From the NCBI GenBank assembly GCA_947444055.1, contig CANEYR010000005.1, forward strand, positions 1 to 64,000: a stretch of DNA of 64,000 bases. Reading direction: 5' to 3'. The notes under the pieces were generated by a model. It saw only the letters and a list, made by a program, of their open reading frames with translations. It ran no database searches and was not told the origin of the DNA. The DNA is from Planctomycetota bacterium. GTDB lineage: Bacteria > Planctomycetota > UBA1135 > UBA2386. Position 1 is the stretch's first letter, and every line of letters begins with the position of its first letter. Positions 43,215-51,663 of this stretch are shown in pieces. Made by a program: the position numbers and the translations under genes.

Positions 43215-45524
43215 TCATCCCTTCCTGGCGGCTAGTGCGCGGTGAACCTTGTCTGGCGTCATGGGCAAATGGCGAACGGGCGCGCCGAGCGCGTGGAACA
43301 CGGCATTGGCGATGGCGGCTGCCGACGCAACCGATGGCGGCTCGCCGAGTCCTGCGGCGCCGACGCTGTCGTGGCCGTTCGCGATCGAATGCAGGTGGCA
43401 CTCGAGCTGCGGCAGATCCTGACTGCCGGTGATCTTGTAGCGCAGGAAGTCGCCGTTCAGCATGCGCCCGCTGCGCTTGTCCATGATGCGTTGCTCATGC
43501 AGCGCGTAGCTGACGCCTTGGATCATGGCGCCGAGCACTTGGCTCTCGGCGAGCTTCTTCGCGATGACGAGGCCGCAGTCTTGGATGCCGAACATGCGCG
43601 TCACTTGCACGAGCCCGGTCCAGGTGTCGATCTTGACCTCGGCCATTTGCACGCCGCATTGGCTGCCGTGGAACGGCTTGCCGTCGTAGTTGGCGAAGCG
43701 CTGGCCGCGCACGTCGATGGGGTTTGGGCCGATCAGCTTGCAGGCTTGCTCCCACGCCAACTGGCCTTGGCCAGCACCGATCTTGCCGCCCTTGCAGACG
43801 ACGTCGGCGGTGGGCACGCCGAGGTGCTTGGCGACGAGTTCCACCAACTGCTGTTTCGCCAAGAGCGCGGCGTGGCGAACGGCTGGCGCAATGCTCGGTG
43901 TCAGGGTGCTGCCACCGGAAGCTGGCCCCGACGGGTCGCTGGTGTGGCCGGTCGTCGCCTTCACGAGCCGCGGTTCGATGCCGAGTTCTTCGGCGGTGAG
44001 CATCGCCATCACGGTCTTGGTGCCAACCCCGATGTCCTGGGCGCCACTGCGCGACTCGACGGTGCCGTCTTGGTGGATGCGGCAGGTGATGCCGTGTGGG
44101 GGTCGACCGGGGTTGCCGAGTTGGCCCCAGCGGGCACTGCTAAGGCCCACGCCCATGACGAAGCGAGCACCGGGCTCGTTCTGGCGGGCGCGCCCGGCGG
44201 CCCAACCAAACTTGTGCGCCGCGAACCGCCACTGGTCTTGGCGAATCATCTCGCGGTCGTTCTGCAGACGGAATTCGAGCGGGTCGATGCCCGCCTTGGC
44301 CGCCAGTTCATCGAGGAACAGCTCGGCGCCAAACCAACCCTGTGGGTGGCCCGGGGCGCGCATCGGCCGCGGCGGGTCGGTGTCGGCGGCCAGGTCCTTG
44401 TGGTCGCGCCGCACTTTGGCGTCCGCGGTGTAGTAGTTGGGAACGGCGACGCTGCCGCCGTTGCCGGAAAAGCCGCAGTGACCAAAGCTGCGCCAATCCC
44501 AGGCGATGATCTTGCCCTTGGCGTCGACGCCGGCCCGCGCCTGCATCAACGCCCCCGGCCGATTGCCGGTGGTGGTGTGCTCTTCGAAGCGATCGAGCAT
44601 CAGCTTGACCGGCGCCTTGGCCGCGTGCGCCAGCAGGCACACCGCCAGCCCTTCGACGCCCGCCGTCAACTTGCTGCCGAAACCACCGCCGACGAACTCG
44701 GCGTGTAGCGTCACCGAGCCAGCGTCGATGCCCTTGCCCTGCAGTGCGCGTGCGAGTTCGCCGCGGCAGCCGAAGGTCGCCTGCGTCGACAGCCAGATGT
44801 CCAGGTCGTTGCCGGTCCATTTGGCGACCCCGCCGTGGGTCTCCAGCGAGCTGTGGGTCTGCACTTCGACGCGGTAGGTCGCGTTGTGCGTCACCGCCGC
44901 CTCGGCGAGGGCGGTGGTGATCTCGGCGTTCTCGGGCCAATCGTCCTCGACCTCGCCGGTGGCCGAAAGCGCGGGCGCGTTGTCGGCGACCACATAGTCG
45001 ACGTTGTGTTCTTCGACTTCGAGCTGGGCGCGGATCTTCTCGATCGCATCGCGCACGAGGTTGAGGTTTTGACCAGCCACTGCGGCGAGGCCGTCGCCAA
45101 CGAAGCGCACCTTGGCGCCGAGGTCCTTCAAGGCGATGACGGCGGCGATGCCGGGCATGCTCTTCGCCTCTTCGAGTTCGAGGCCGGTCAGCTTGCCCTT
45201 CGCCACCTTGCTGCGCAGCACCATCGCGTGCAGCAGGCCTGGGAACGTCATGTCGTACGAATACTTGGCGCGGCCAGTGGCCTTGGCCAGGCCGTCGACG
45301 CGGTCGACATCGGTGCCGACCGTCGTGAACTTGGTGTTGGCGTCCCACGGCGGCGCGTCGCCTGCCGTCGGCTGGACCGTGCGCGTCTCAAAGCGGTCGG
45401 CCAGCCCCGGCACGGCCTGGCCGCCCGGTGCATTCGCGTCGCCCGGTGCGAGGTGGTCACCCAGTGACCTGTAACCCATCTTGATCTCGACCCCGTCGAG
45501 AGCCGGCTTGTGCTCGTGGCTCAC
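43215..45524 (-). CDS. Molybdenum hydroxylase catalytic subunit (PaoC/XdhA-like)
   Basis: A 769-residue molybdopterin-binding subunit of the aldehyde oxidase/xanthine dehydrogenase family. Present are VGTDVDRVDGLAKATGRAKYSYD (Ald_Xan_dh N-domain), the Moco loop AEFVGGGFGSKLT, RAPGHPQGWFGAE, SRSGAQDIGVGTKTVMAM, and GAAGLGEPPSVASAAAIANA with the catalytic Glu in GLGEP. Substrate cannot be fixed; the PaoABC likeness suggests aldehydes. Start GTG 45524 overlaps the stop of the 2Fe-2S subunit gene. It has no Tat signal of its own, so export would ride on the small subunit. Confidence 0.92.
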   Translation of the reverse strand: MSHEHKPALDGVEIKMGYRSLGDHLAPGDANAPGGQAVPGLADRFETRTVQPTAGDAPPWDANTKFTTVGTDVDRVDGLAKATGRAKYSYDMTFPGLLHAMVLRSKVAKGKLTGLELEEAKSMPGIAAVIALKDLGAKVRFVGDGLAAVAGQNLNLVRDAIEKIRAQLEVEEHNVDYVVADNAPALSATGEVEDDWPENAEITTALAEAAVTHNATYRVEVQTHSSLETHGGVAKWTGNDLDIWLSTQATFGCRGELARALQGKGIDAGSVTLHAEFVGGGFGSKLTAGVEGLAVCLLAHAAKAPVKLMLDRFEEHTTTGNRPGALMQARAGVDAKGKIIAWDWRSFGHCGFSGNGGSVAVPNYYTADAKVRRDHKDLAADTDPPRPMRAPGHPQGWFGAELFLDELAAKAGIDPLEFRLQNDREMIRQDQWRFAAHKFGWAAGRARQNEPGARFVMGVGLSSARWGQLGNPGRPPHGITCRIHQDGTVESRSGAQDIGVGTKTVMAMLTAEELGIEPRLVKATTGHTSDPSGPASGGSTLTPSIAPAVRHAALLAKQQLVELVAKHLGVPTADVVCKGGKIGAGQGQLAWEQACKLIGPNPIDVRGQRFANYDGKPFHGSQCGVQMAEVKIDTWTGLVQVTRMFGIQDCGLVIAKKLAESQVLGAMIQGVSYALHEQRIMDKRSGRMLNGDFLRYKITGSQDLPQLECHLHSIANGHDSVGAAGLGEPPSVASAAAIANAVFHALGAPVRHLPMTPDKVHRALAARKG

Positions 45525-46126
45525 TTGCCACCTCCTACCGCTGTGCGTTGGATCGCTTCCATCACGCGGCCGTAGGTGCCGCAGCGGCACAGGTTGCCGG
45601 ACAGGTCATGGCGCATCTGGGCGTCCGTCGGTTTGCCGCGCTTTTGCAAGCACGCCAACGAGCTCATCACCATGCCCGGGGTGCAGAAGCCGCATTGCAT
45701 GGCGTCGCAATGCACAAAGTTCTGCACCAGCGGGTGCACCTTGTCGCCGTCGCTGAGGCTCTCGACGGTCTGCAGTTCGTGGCCGACGGCGTCCATTGCC
45801 AGGGTCAGGCACGAGGTGATCGTCTCGCCATCGAGCAGCATGGTGCAGCCACCGCAAGCGCCGCGGTCGCAGATCTTCTTGGCGCCGGTGAGGTCGAGGC
45901 CGTCGCGCACGGCATCGAGCAGCGTCGTGCGCGTCTCGACCTTGACCTTGCGTTCTTTGCCGTTGACGAGCAGCACAATCTCGTGCTCGCCGGGGCCGAA
46001 GCTGGCAGGTTTGCTGGGGGCTGTCGCGTGAGCTGCCGCGGTGATGCCGGTCGTGGCGATGCCGGCGACGGCCGAGCCCTTCAGAAACGAACGGCGACTG
46101 ACGCCGCGATCGGGTGGGACGGTCAT
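45521..46126 (-). CDS. Tat-exported 2Fe-2S subunit of a molybdenum hydroxylase (PaoA-like)
   Basis: A 201-residue subunit with two 2Fe-2S clusters: plant-type CDRGACGGCTMLLDG and the helical-domain pair CGFCTPGMV and LSGNLCRCGTY. The N-terminus holds a twin-arginine signal, SRRSFLKGSAVAGIATTG, so the folded complex is predicted to be exported. First gene of a minus-strand operon in the order Fe-S, Mo, FAD, Cys-rich protein; E. coli pao has Fe-S, FAD, Mo. Divergent from the sulfatase gene 136 bp away. No Moco-insertion chaperone (PaoD) is seen in the window. Confidence 0.93.
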   Translation of the reverse strand: MTVPPDRGVSRRSFLKGSAVAGIATTGITAAAHATAPSKPASFGPGEHEIVLLVNGKERKVKVETRTTLLDAVRDGLDLTGAKKICDRGACGGCTMLLDGETITSCLTLAMDAVGHELQTVESLSDGDKVHPLVQNFVHCDAMQCGFCTPGMVMSSLACLQKRGKPTDAQMRHDLSGNLCRCGTYGRVMEAIQRTAVGGGK

Positions 46127-46262
46127 GAGCCTCTGGGCGACGGAGAGAAGAAGGCGCGCAGTCTAGCCAGCGCGCAGTCATCTCGTCCCACAAGCAAACG
46201 GCGCTGCGACAGGATTTCGACGAGTGCATTCCTGCTGCGCGCCGCGCCCCTATCTTGCGTTG

Positions 46263-48305
46263 GTGAAACGCTACGCCGTCAAGGGGCTCCTGCTCGTCTG
46301 CGTTCTCGCCACCGTGCCGGCGCTGCGCGCGCAAGAACCGCTGGCCGGATCGCGACCGAACATTCTGTTCGTCTTCAGCGACGACCACGCCTGCCACGCC
46401 ATCAGCGCCTACGGCTCGCGCCTCAACCAGACGCCGGCCATCGATCGCATCGCGGTGGGTGGCGTGCTGTTCCGTTCCAACTTCTGTGGCAACGCCCTGT
46501 GCGGTCCCTCGCGCGCGACGATCCTCACCGGGTTGCATAGCCATGCGAACGGCTTCTGCCGCAACGGCAATGTCTTCGACAGCAGTCAGGCGACGTTCCC
46601 AAAGCTGCTGCAGCAGGTCGGCTACCAGACCGCACTCGTTGGCAAGTGGCATCTGGAGAGCGAGCCGGTGGGCTTCGACCACTGGATGGTGTTCCCTGAT
46701 CAGGGGCAGTACTACAACCCCGAGTTCTTGACCAAGCAGGGCCGCGTGCAGAAGGCAGGCCACGCCACGGACCTGACGACCGCGCTCGCCATCGAATGGT
46801 TGGAACAGCGCGACCCGAACAAGCCGTTCGTATTGATGTGCCAGCACAAGGCGCCGCATCGCAACTGGCTGCCGGCTGAACCCGACCTCGGCTTGTTTCG
46901 TGATCGCGATCTGCCGGAGCCGGCCACGCTGTTTGACGACTACCGCGGCCGCATCGCCGCGCGCGCGTCGACCGAGATGGAGATCGCGCGGCACCTGACG
47001 CTGCACTACGACCTGATGGTGCCGCCGACCGCTGCCGAAGCGGGCCAACTCGGCGAGCTCGATCGCGCGTGGTCGCAGCAGCGAGCGCGCATGACCGCAG
47101 CGCAACGAACGGCGTGGGATGCGGCGTTCGCGGCCGAAGATGACGCGTTCCGGCGCGAGAACCCGCAGGGCAAGGAACGCGTGCGGTGGATGTACCAGCG
47201 CTACATCAAGAACTACCTGCGTTGCGTCGCGGGCGTCGACCGCAGTGTCGGTGCCTTGCTGGCGTGGTTGGATGCGCACCCTGAAGTGAAGGCCAACACG
47301 CTGGTCGTGTATGCGAGCGATCAGGGCTTCTTCCTCGGCGACCACGGCTACTACGACAAGCGCTGGATGGACGACGAGTGCCTGCGCATGCCGCTCGTGA
47401 TGCAGTGGCCGGGGCACATCGCGGGTGGGCGCGAGATAGCGCAGTTGACGCAGAACATCGACTTCGCGCCGACCTTCCTCGAACTCGCCGGGGTGCCGCT
47501 ACCGGCGACGATGCACGGCAAGAGCTTGGTGCCGCTGCTGGAAGGTCGCGACGTCGCTTGGCGCGACGCGGTCTACTACCACTACTACGAGTCGCAGGCG
47601 ACGCACCGGGTGCCAGCGATGTACGGGGTGCGCACCGATCGCTACAAACTGGTGCACTACTACGAGCCGCAGTGGCATGCGTACGAGCTGTTCGACCTGC
47701 AGAAGGACCCCGACGAACTACGTTCCGTCGCGGACGATGCCGCTTACAAGGACGTGCGCGCGCAGCTGACGAAGCGTTTGCAGGCGCTGCGGCAGGAGTA
47801 CGGGGATGACACGGGCACGATCGATCCGGCCTTCTCGCTGACGGCGGGCATCACGCGCATGGTGGCGGCGGACGGTGGTGTGCGCGTGTGGGCCAATGCC
47901 CAAGGCGGCTACATGCTGAAGCCGCTCACGGGCGAGGGCGCGACGACGTTCTCGACGAGCATGCGGTCGTTGGCGGCGCGGCCATTGCGCAATGGTTTCG
48001 TGGTGCTGGCAGCGGGCGACAATCGAGCGGAGTTTGTGCGTGCCGGCATCGAGTTTGGCGCCAAGAAGCTCGTCGTCAGCGGTCCCGCTGGCAGCAAGTC
48101 ACGGCGTGACATCGCCATTGAATGGGACGGCAAGGCGGCGATCGAACTCGTCGTCACTGTCAACCTCGCGGCGCATACGCTGGTGGCGACGGCGCAGGGC
48201 CAGCGGGTTGAGCTCGAACTGCCGACGACGTGGCAGAGCGTGACGGCGTGTGGCTTTGGCGCCAGCAACACGGAGACCTGGTTTCAGGATCTGGTGGTGC
48301 GCTGA
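46263..48305 (+). CDS. Exported sulfatase (formylglycine-dependent)
   Basis: A 680-residue arylsulfatase-type enzyme. GTG 46263 starts an export signal (KRYAVKGLLLVCVLATVPALRAQ); the track ATG at 46224 gives a less likely N-terminus. Key sites: RPNILFVFSDDHACHA with the metal Asp pair, LCGPSRATILTGL where Cys about 80 in CxPSR is converted to formylglycine, LVGKWHLESEP, and VVYASDQGFFLGDHGYYDKR. A C-terminal domain of about 160 residues after ALRQEYGDDTG is a beta-type domain of unknown role. Sulfatases are numerous in Planctomycetota and cleave sulfate from polysaccharides; the substrate here is unknown. Confidence 0.93.
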   Translation: MKRYAVKGLLLVCVLATVPALRAQEPLAGSRPNILFVFSDDHACHAISAYGSRLNQTPAIDRIAVGGVLFRSNFCGNALCGPSRATILTGLHSHANGFCRNGNVFDSSQATFPKLLQQVGYQTALVGKWHLESEPVGFDHWMVFPDQGQYYNPEFLTKQGRVQKAGHATDLTTALAIEWLEQRDPNKPFVLMCQHKAPHRNWLPAEPDLGLFRDRDLPEPATLFDDYRGRIAARASTEMEIARHLTLHYDLMVPPTAAEAGQLGELDRAWSQQRARMTAAQRTAWDAAFAAEDDAFRRENPQGKERVRWMYQRYIKNYLRCVAGVDRSVGALLAWLDAHPEVKANTLVVYASDQGFFLGDHGYYDKRWMDDECLRMPLVMQWPGHIAGGREIAQLTQNIDFAPTFLELAGVPLPATMHGKSLVPLLEGRDVAWRDAVYYHYYESQATHRVPAMYGVRTDRYKLVHYYEPQWHAYELFDLQKDPDELRSVADDAAYKDVRAQLTKRLQALRQEYGDDTGTIDPAFSLTAGITRMVAADGGVRVWANAQGGYMLKPLTGEGATTFSTSMRSLAARPLRNGFVVLAAGDNRAEFVRAGIEFGAKKLVVSGPAGSKSRRDIAIEWDGKAAIELVVTVNLAAHTLVATAQGQRVELELPTTWQSVTACGFGASNTETWFQDLVVR

Positions 48306-48309
48306 CCGT

Positions 48310-49392
48310 TCACGGCTCGTTGGCGTCGAGGCGCAGCGAGAACTCGAGCAGTTCGAGATCGGCACTCGCGGCCGTCACAGTGGCGTGCTGCAACGCTGGC
48401 AGCACACACGTGTCGCCACGGCCCAACGCTTCGCCGTTCACGGTCAGCGTGCCGGTCTGTGGCAGCCACAAGCGCAGCGACGCGGCGGTGGCGATGCGAC
48501 TGGGTGCGGTCGATGCATCGCGGCGCAGCACGCGCACGCCAACTCGCCCGTTGGTCGCGTCGGCGATGCCGCAGTCGCGTTCGACCAAGCCAGCGTCCGC
48601 GGCGGCGCGGGTTGGGCTGGCGCTGGCAACGTGATGATGGCAGCGCTGGCCCGAGAACGTTCGGTCGGCGTGGCGTGTGCTCGTCGGCAACGTCATCTCG
48701 TGGTCGACGCAGGTGACGTGTTCGGCCGGCGACGCGACTTCGATCACTTCGAAGCCGTCGCTGCATTCGAGCACCCGATGGCGAAGCTGCGGCGGCTGCA
48801 CGACGCAGTCGCCGACGTGCAGGACAAACGGCGGGCCCTGGTCTTGGTAGACCACGCGAACCCAGCCGGCGATCACGTAGAGCACCTGGGCCTGCACATG
48901 GTGAAAGTGCACGTAGTCGGGAACCGGTCCGCCGCGCGCGACGCGAATGTGCGACACGATCACCGCGCCGCCAAGGCGGTCGGGCAGCAGGTCGCGATAG
49001 GCCATGCCGGCGCGCCCGTCGTGAAAGCCGCCGAGGTCGTGCGCGCGCCAGATCCGGAAGGTTGGCGTGGTCTTCGTGATCGCTTGCGGGTGGAGAGGTC
49101 GACCGAGTTCGACGCAGGCGCCGTTCGGTGCCTGCAAGGTGCGCCGCTCGTCAGCAGGCAATCGCAGATGACCGCCACCATCGCGCTCGCTGCGTCGCAA
49201 GCACACGGTCAGTCCGAACGCCGACAGTTCGACCTGGCGAGGGGCGTCGGCCGGAAACACGCGGTCGAGGCGAAAACCCAGGGTCGCGAAGAACCGTTGG
49301 TTCGCGTCGAGGTCACGGCAAGCGAGCACGACGCCGGCGGGTAGTTCCTGTGGCACCGCGACAACGTAGTGGTTGCGGCTGGGTGCGCCCAC
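48310..49392 (-). CDS. VOC (glyoxalase-like) and cupin fusion protein
   Basis: A 360-residue protein of two metal-binding folds. Residues about 15-95 look like a VOC domain (VLACRDLDANQRFFATLGFRLD...GLTVCLRR). Residues about 140-230 look like a cupin: PDYVHFHHVQAQVLYVIAGWVRVVYQ, then HVGDCVVQPPQLRHRVLE. A final part (GRVGVRVLRRDAS...LTVNGEALGRGDTCVLPAL) resembles a second cupin-like half. The combination suggests a small-molecule dioxygenase or isomerase; no substrate can be inferred. The start is uncertain, since several in-frame GTG codons follow. Converges with the sulfatase at 4 bp. Confidence 0.7.
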   Translation of the reverse strand: MGAPSRNHYVVAVPQELPAGVVLACRDLDANQRFFATLGFRLDRVFPADAPRQVELSAFGLTVCLRRSERDGGGHLRLPADERRTLQAPNGACVELGRPLHPQAITKTTPTFRIWRAHDLGGFHDGRAGMAYRDLLPDRLGGAVIVSHIRVARGGPVPDYVHFHHVQAQVLYVIAGWVRVVYQDQGPPFVLHVGDCVVQPPQLRHRVLECSDGFEVIEVASPAEHVTCVDHEMTLPTSTRHADRTFSGQRCHHHVASASPTRAAADAGLVERDCGIADATNGRVGVRVLRRDASTAPSRIATAASLRLWLPQTGTLTVNGEALGRGDTCVLPALQHATVTAASADLELLEFSLRLDANEP

Positions 49393-49460
49393 TCGCCGCT
49401 GGCGCCGTCCGTGGGGCAGGCGCTTGCGCTTTCGCTAGCGGGCGGTAACCAAGCGCCTTG

Positions 49461-50924
49461 ATGACTTCGAGTTCGGCCTCTTCCTTGCCCGCTGCCGTGC
49501 CAGTCGGCGAGCCGCGTGATGCTCTCGCTCCACCTCGCTGGGCGCTGTGGCAGTTGCTGGGCTTCCGCTACCTGCTGTGCCACTGCCTGCTCTATTCGCT
49601 GCCGCGGCCCTTCTCGTTGCTGCTCAACACGATTGGCGAGGGCTTTGGTTATCTGGCGATGGAGTTCGAATGGCAGTGGCTGCGCGAAGGGCCGTTCCGC
49701 TGGCCAACGGACGCGGCGACCCAGTTGGCGAAGGTCGAGTCGTGGTGGGGCGAGCTGACGATGTGGTTCAGCGACCACAAGCTGACGCCGGTCGAAGTGA
49801 TCATCCAGCCATCCGGCAGTGGCGACACCGCGCACGACTTCGTCAAGCTCGCTTGCATCGTGGCCATCTCGCTGTTGGTGACGACGCTGTGGTCGCTGCT
49901 CCCCCTTAGCCGTCGCGGCTACCCGCGCCTTGGTCGCTGGCTGCACTTGTTCGCGCGCTGGGACCTGGCGTTCTGGATGCTGACCTACGGGGTGGTGAAG
50001 TTCTACTCCGGCCAATTCGGCGAGGTCGGCCTCACGAGTATGACGCAGGAGATCGGTGACAAGTCGCCGATGGGCATGGTGTGGTTGTTCATGGCGGCGT
50101 CGAAGCCCTACGAGTTGTTTGGTGGGGCATGCGAAGTGCTCGGCGGGCTCTTGCTGTTTCACCGACGCACGGCGCTGCTCGGTTGCTTCGTCGCGATTGC
50201 CGTGATGACGAACGTCTGCGCGCTGAACTGGCTCTACGACGTGCCGGTCAAACTGTTCTCGACGCACCTGTGGCTCTACGCCGTGTTCTTGCTGGCTCCC
50301 TACGGCTCGCGGCTGTGGGCATTGTTCGGCAGCAACCGACCGTCGAGCCCCGTCGACCTCGCCGTCGTCAAACGCCCATGGCTGGTGTGGACGTTGGCGG
50401 TGTTTGGCTGGAGCTGGGCAGTGTGCGCACTGGTGCAGTCGCACTTCCAGAACATGAAGGCCATGGCCAACCGCGAGGAAATGCAAGGGGTGAGGCCCGA
50501 GCTCTACGGCCTCTGGAACGTCGAGAAGATGCTGCTCGAAGGCGTCGAGGTGCCGCTGGCGGACGCAATGCTCTGGAAGTCTCTCTCGATCGATCGCGGT
50601 GGCCGCGCGGTCGCGCGCGAGACGACGGGTCGCCAGCACACGTTCACGCACAAGGAGGACGTCGCCGCTGGCGTCTTGAGCATGAAGGTGGGTGCGGGCA
50701 AGGCGGAGGACTGGACGTTCACGCGTGGCACCAAGCGGGTGAAGGTCGCGCATCCCGAGCCGCGCACGATGAAGGACTACCGCAAGCAAGTCAGCGCCGA
50801 GCGGCGCACGCTGGTGTTGAAGGGCAAGTGGGGCGACCGCCAAATCGAGCTGCACACCGTCGAGCGGGTGTTCGTGTTGGAGCGCGGTTTCCACTGGGTG
50901 CAAGAACTGCCGTTCCATCGCTGA
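49461..50924 (+). CDS. DoxX-like multi-span membrane protein
   Basis: A 487-residue membrane protein with about eight spans. The central part (FARWDLAFWMLTYGVVKFYSGQF, KPYELFGGACEVLGGLLLF, RRTALLGCFVAIAVMTNVCALNW) follows the DoxX/DoxD pattern; the C-terminal 130 residues are soluble. ATG 49461 is used; the track begins one codon earlier at TTG. The stop codon overlaps the start of the peroxiredoxin-like gene (TGATG), so the two are co-translated. DoxX-like proteins often accompany thiol-redox proteins, which fits a role in redox handling, but the activity is unknown. Confidence 0.75.
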   Translation: MTSSSASSLPAAVPVGEPRDALAPPRWALWQLLGFRYLLCHCLLYSLPRPFSLLLNTIGEGFGYLAMEFEWQWLREGPFRWPTDAATQLAKVESWWGELTMWFSDHKLTPVEVIIQPSGSGDTAHDFVKLACIVAISLLVTTLWSLLPLSRRGYPRLGRWLHLFARWDLAFWMLTYGVVKFYSGQFGEVGLTSMTQEIGDKSPMGMVWLFMAASKPYELFGGACEVLGGLLLFHRRTALLGCFVAIAVMTNVCALNWLYDVPVKLFSTHLWLYAVFLLAPYGSRLWALFGSNRPSSPVDLAVVKRPWLVWTLAVFGWSWAVCALVQSHFQNMKAMANREEMQGVRPELYGLWNVEKMLLEGVEVPLADAMLWKSLSIDRGGRAVARETTGRQHTFTHKEDVAAGVLSMKVGAGKAEDWTFTRGTKRVKVAHPEPRTMKDYRKQVSAERRTLVLKGKWGDRQIELHTVERVFVLERGFHWVQELPFHR

Positions 50925-51460
50925 TGGCCATGGACATCACACAAGTGCTGGCGGCACCACTGCAAGACGCGAACGGCAAGGCGACGACGCTGCGCCAACA
51001 ACTCGGCGAGCGGGCGACAGTGATCGTGTTCTTGCGCCACTTCGGTTGACTGTTTTGCCGCGAGCGTGCGTCGCAGTTGCGAACGCGGGAGCAGGAGTTG
51101 TTGGCGGCCGGCGCGCGCGTGCTCTTCGTCGGCACCGGGCTGCCGGCGATGGCGGCGGACTTCGCGCGCACACACGCTGGCCAGCACGCGGTGTTCAGTG
51201 ATGCGCAGCGCCAAGCCTTCGGCGCGGCAGGTCTGCGGCGTTCGTGGTGGGCGTTCCTGCATTGGCGGTTTGTCGCCAACCTGTGGCGCGCGCTTTGCTG
51301 CGGCTTCCGTCAGGGTCGCATCGAAGGGGATGCGCTGCAGCAGGGCGGGGTGTTGGTGGTCGACGCGCGTGGGCAGGCGCTGCTGGCGATGGCCGACGCG
51401 GCGATGGGGGATCGGCTGGATCTTGGCGCGATCGTTACGGCGGCGAGGCCGTCGGGCTGA
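50924..51460 (+). CDS. Predicted selenoprotein: SelU/AhpC-TSA_2-like peroxiredoxin-like protein with in-frame UGA
   Basis: Read through one TGA (51047-51049) the frame gives 178 residues with typical AhpC/TSA_2 order: a short N-terminal segment (DANGKATTLRQQLGERATVIVFL), RHFG-U-LFCRERASQL at residues 38-52, LAAGARVLFVGTGLPAMAADF, HAVFSDAQRQAFGAAGL, and GGVLVVDARGQALLAM. Sec would be residue 42, giving U-x-x-C where relatives have C-x-x-C (SelU, bacterial FGCPFCRE). A SECIS-like hairpin follows. The track splits it into the end of 50081..51049 and 51077..51460. It starts on the DoxX-like stop. It should act in thiol-disulfide or peroxide reduction. Alternatives: a nonsense mutation or base error at a Cys codon. 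Confidence 0.75.
51050..51088 (+). promoter_or_regulatory. SECIS-like hairpin downstream of the UGA
   Basis: Bases 51068-51086 can form GCG-TCGC-AGTT-GCGA-(A)-CGC: seven pairs, one bulged A and a four-base loop AGTT with G at the second position. The loop begins 25 bases after the UGA. Bacterial SECIS elements are described as a hairpin with a G among the first loop bases at roughly 16-37 nt from the UGA. An alternative longer helix uses CCGCG (51058-51062) and CGCGG (51084-51088). GC-rich DNA folds easily, so this is supportive rather than decisive. Confidence 0.5.
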
Positions 51461-51663
51461 TCGCGGACCACGATCAGGACCCTGCTCTCTCCCCAGGCCG
51501 GCGACCATCGAAAGCATGCCGCAGCGGGTGGAATGCCATTTGCACACAGCCACGCCTGACTCGTTTCGCCGGTGAATGCTTCGGACGTCCTGCTGTGGAC
51601 GGACTCGCCGATGTGTTCGTTCGCACAATTTGCCACAGCTGTCCCGCCACACCGAGAACACCC

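Noticed and set aside
45606-47417. 603-residue minus-strand ORF across the pao-sulfatase boundary
   Set aside because: Covers two real genes in other frames and has no domain signal.
49209-50918. 569-residue minus-strand ORF opposite the DoxX-like gene
   Set aside because: Shadow of the plus-strand coding sequence, low-complexity His/Gln/Arg.
50081-51049. 322-residue plus ORF ending at the TGA of the peroxiredoxin-like gene
   Set aside because: Only its last 41 codons are real coding (start of the selenoprotein); the upstream part is out of frame with the DoxX-like gene.
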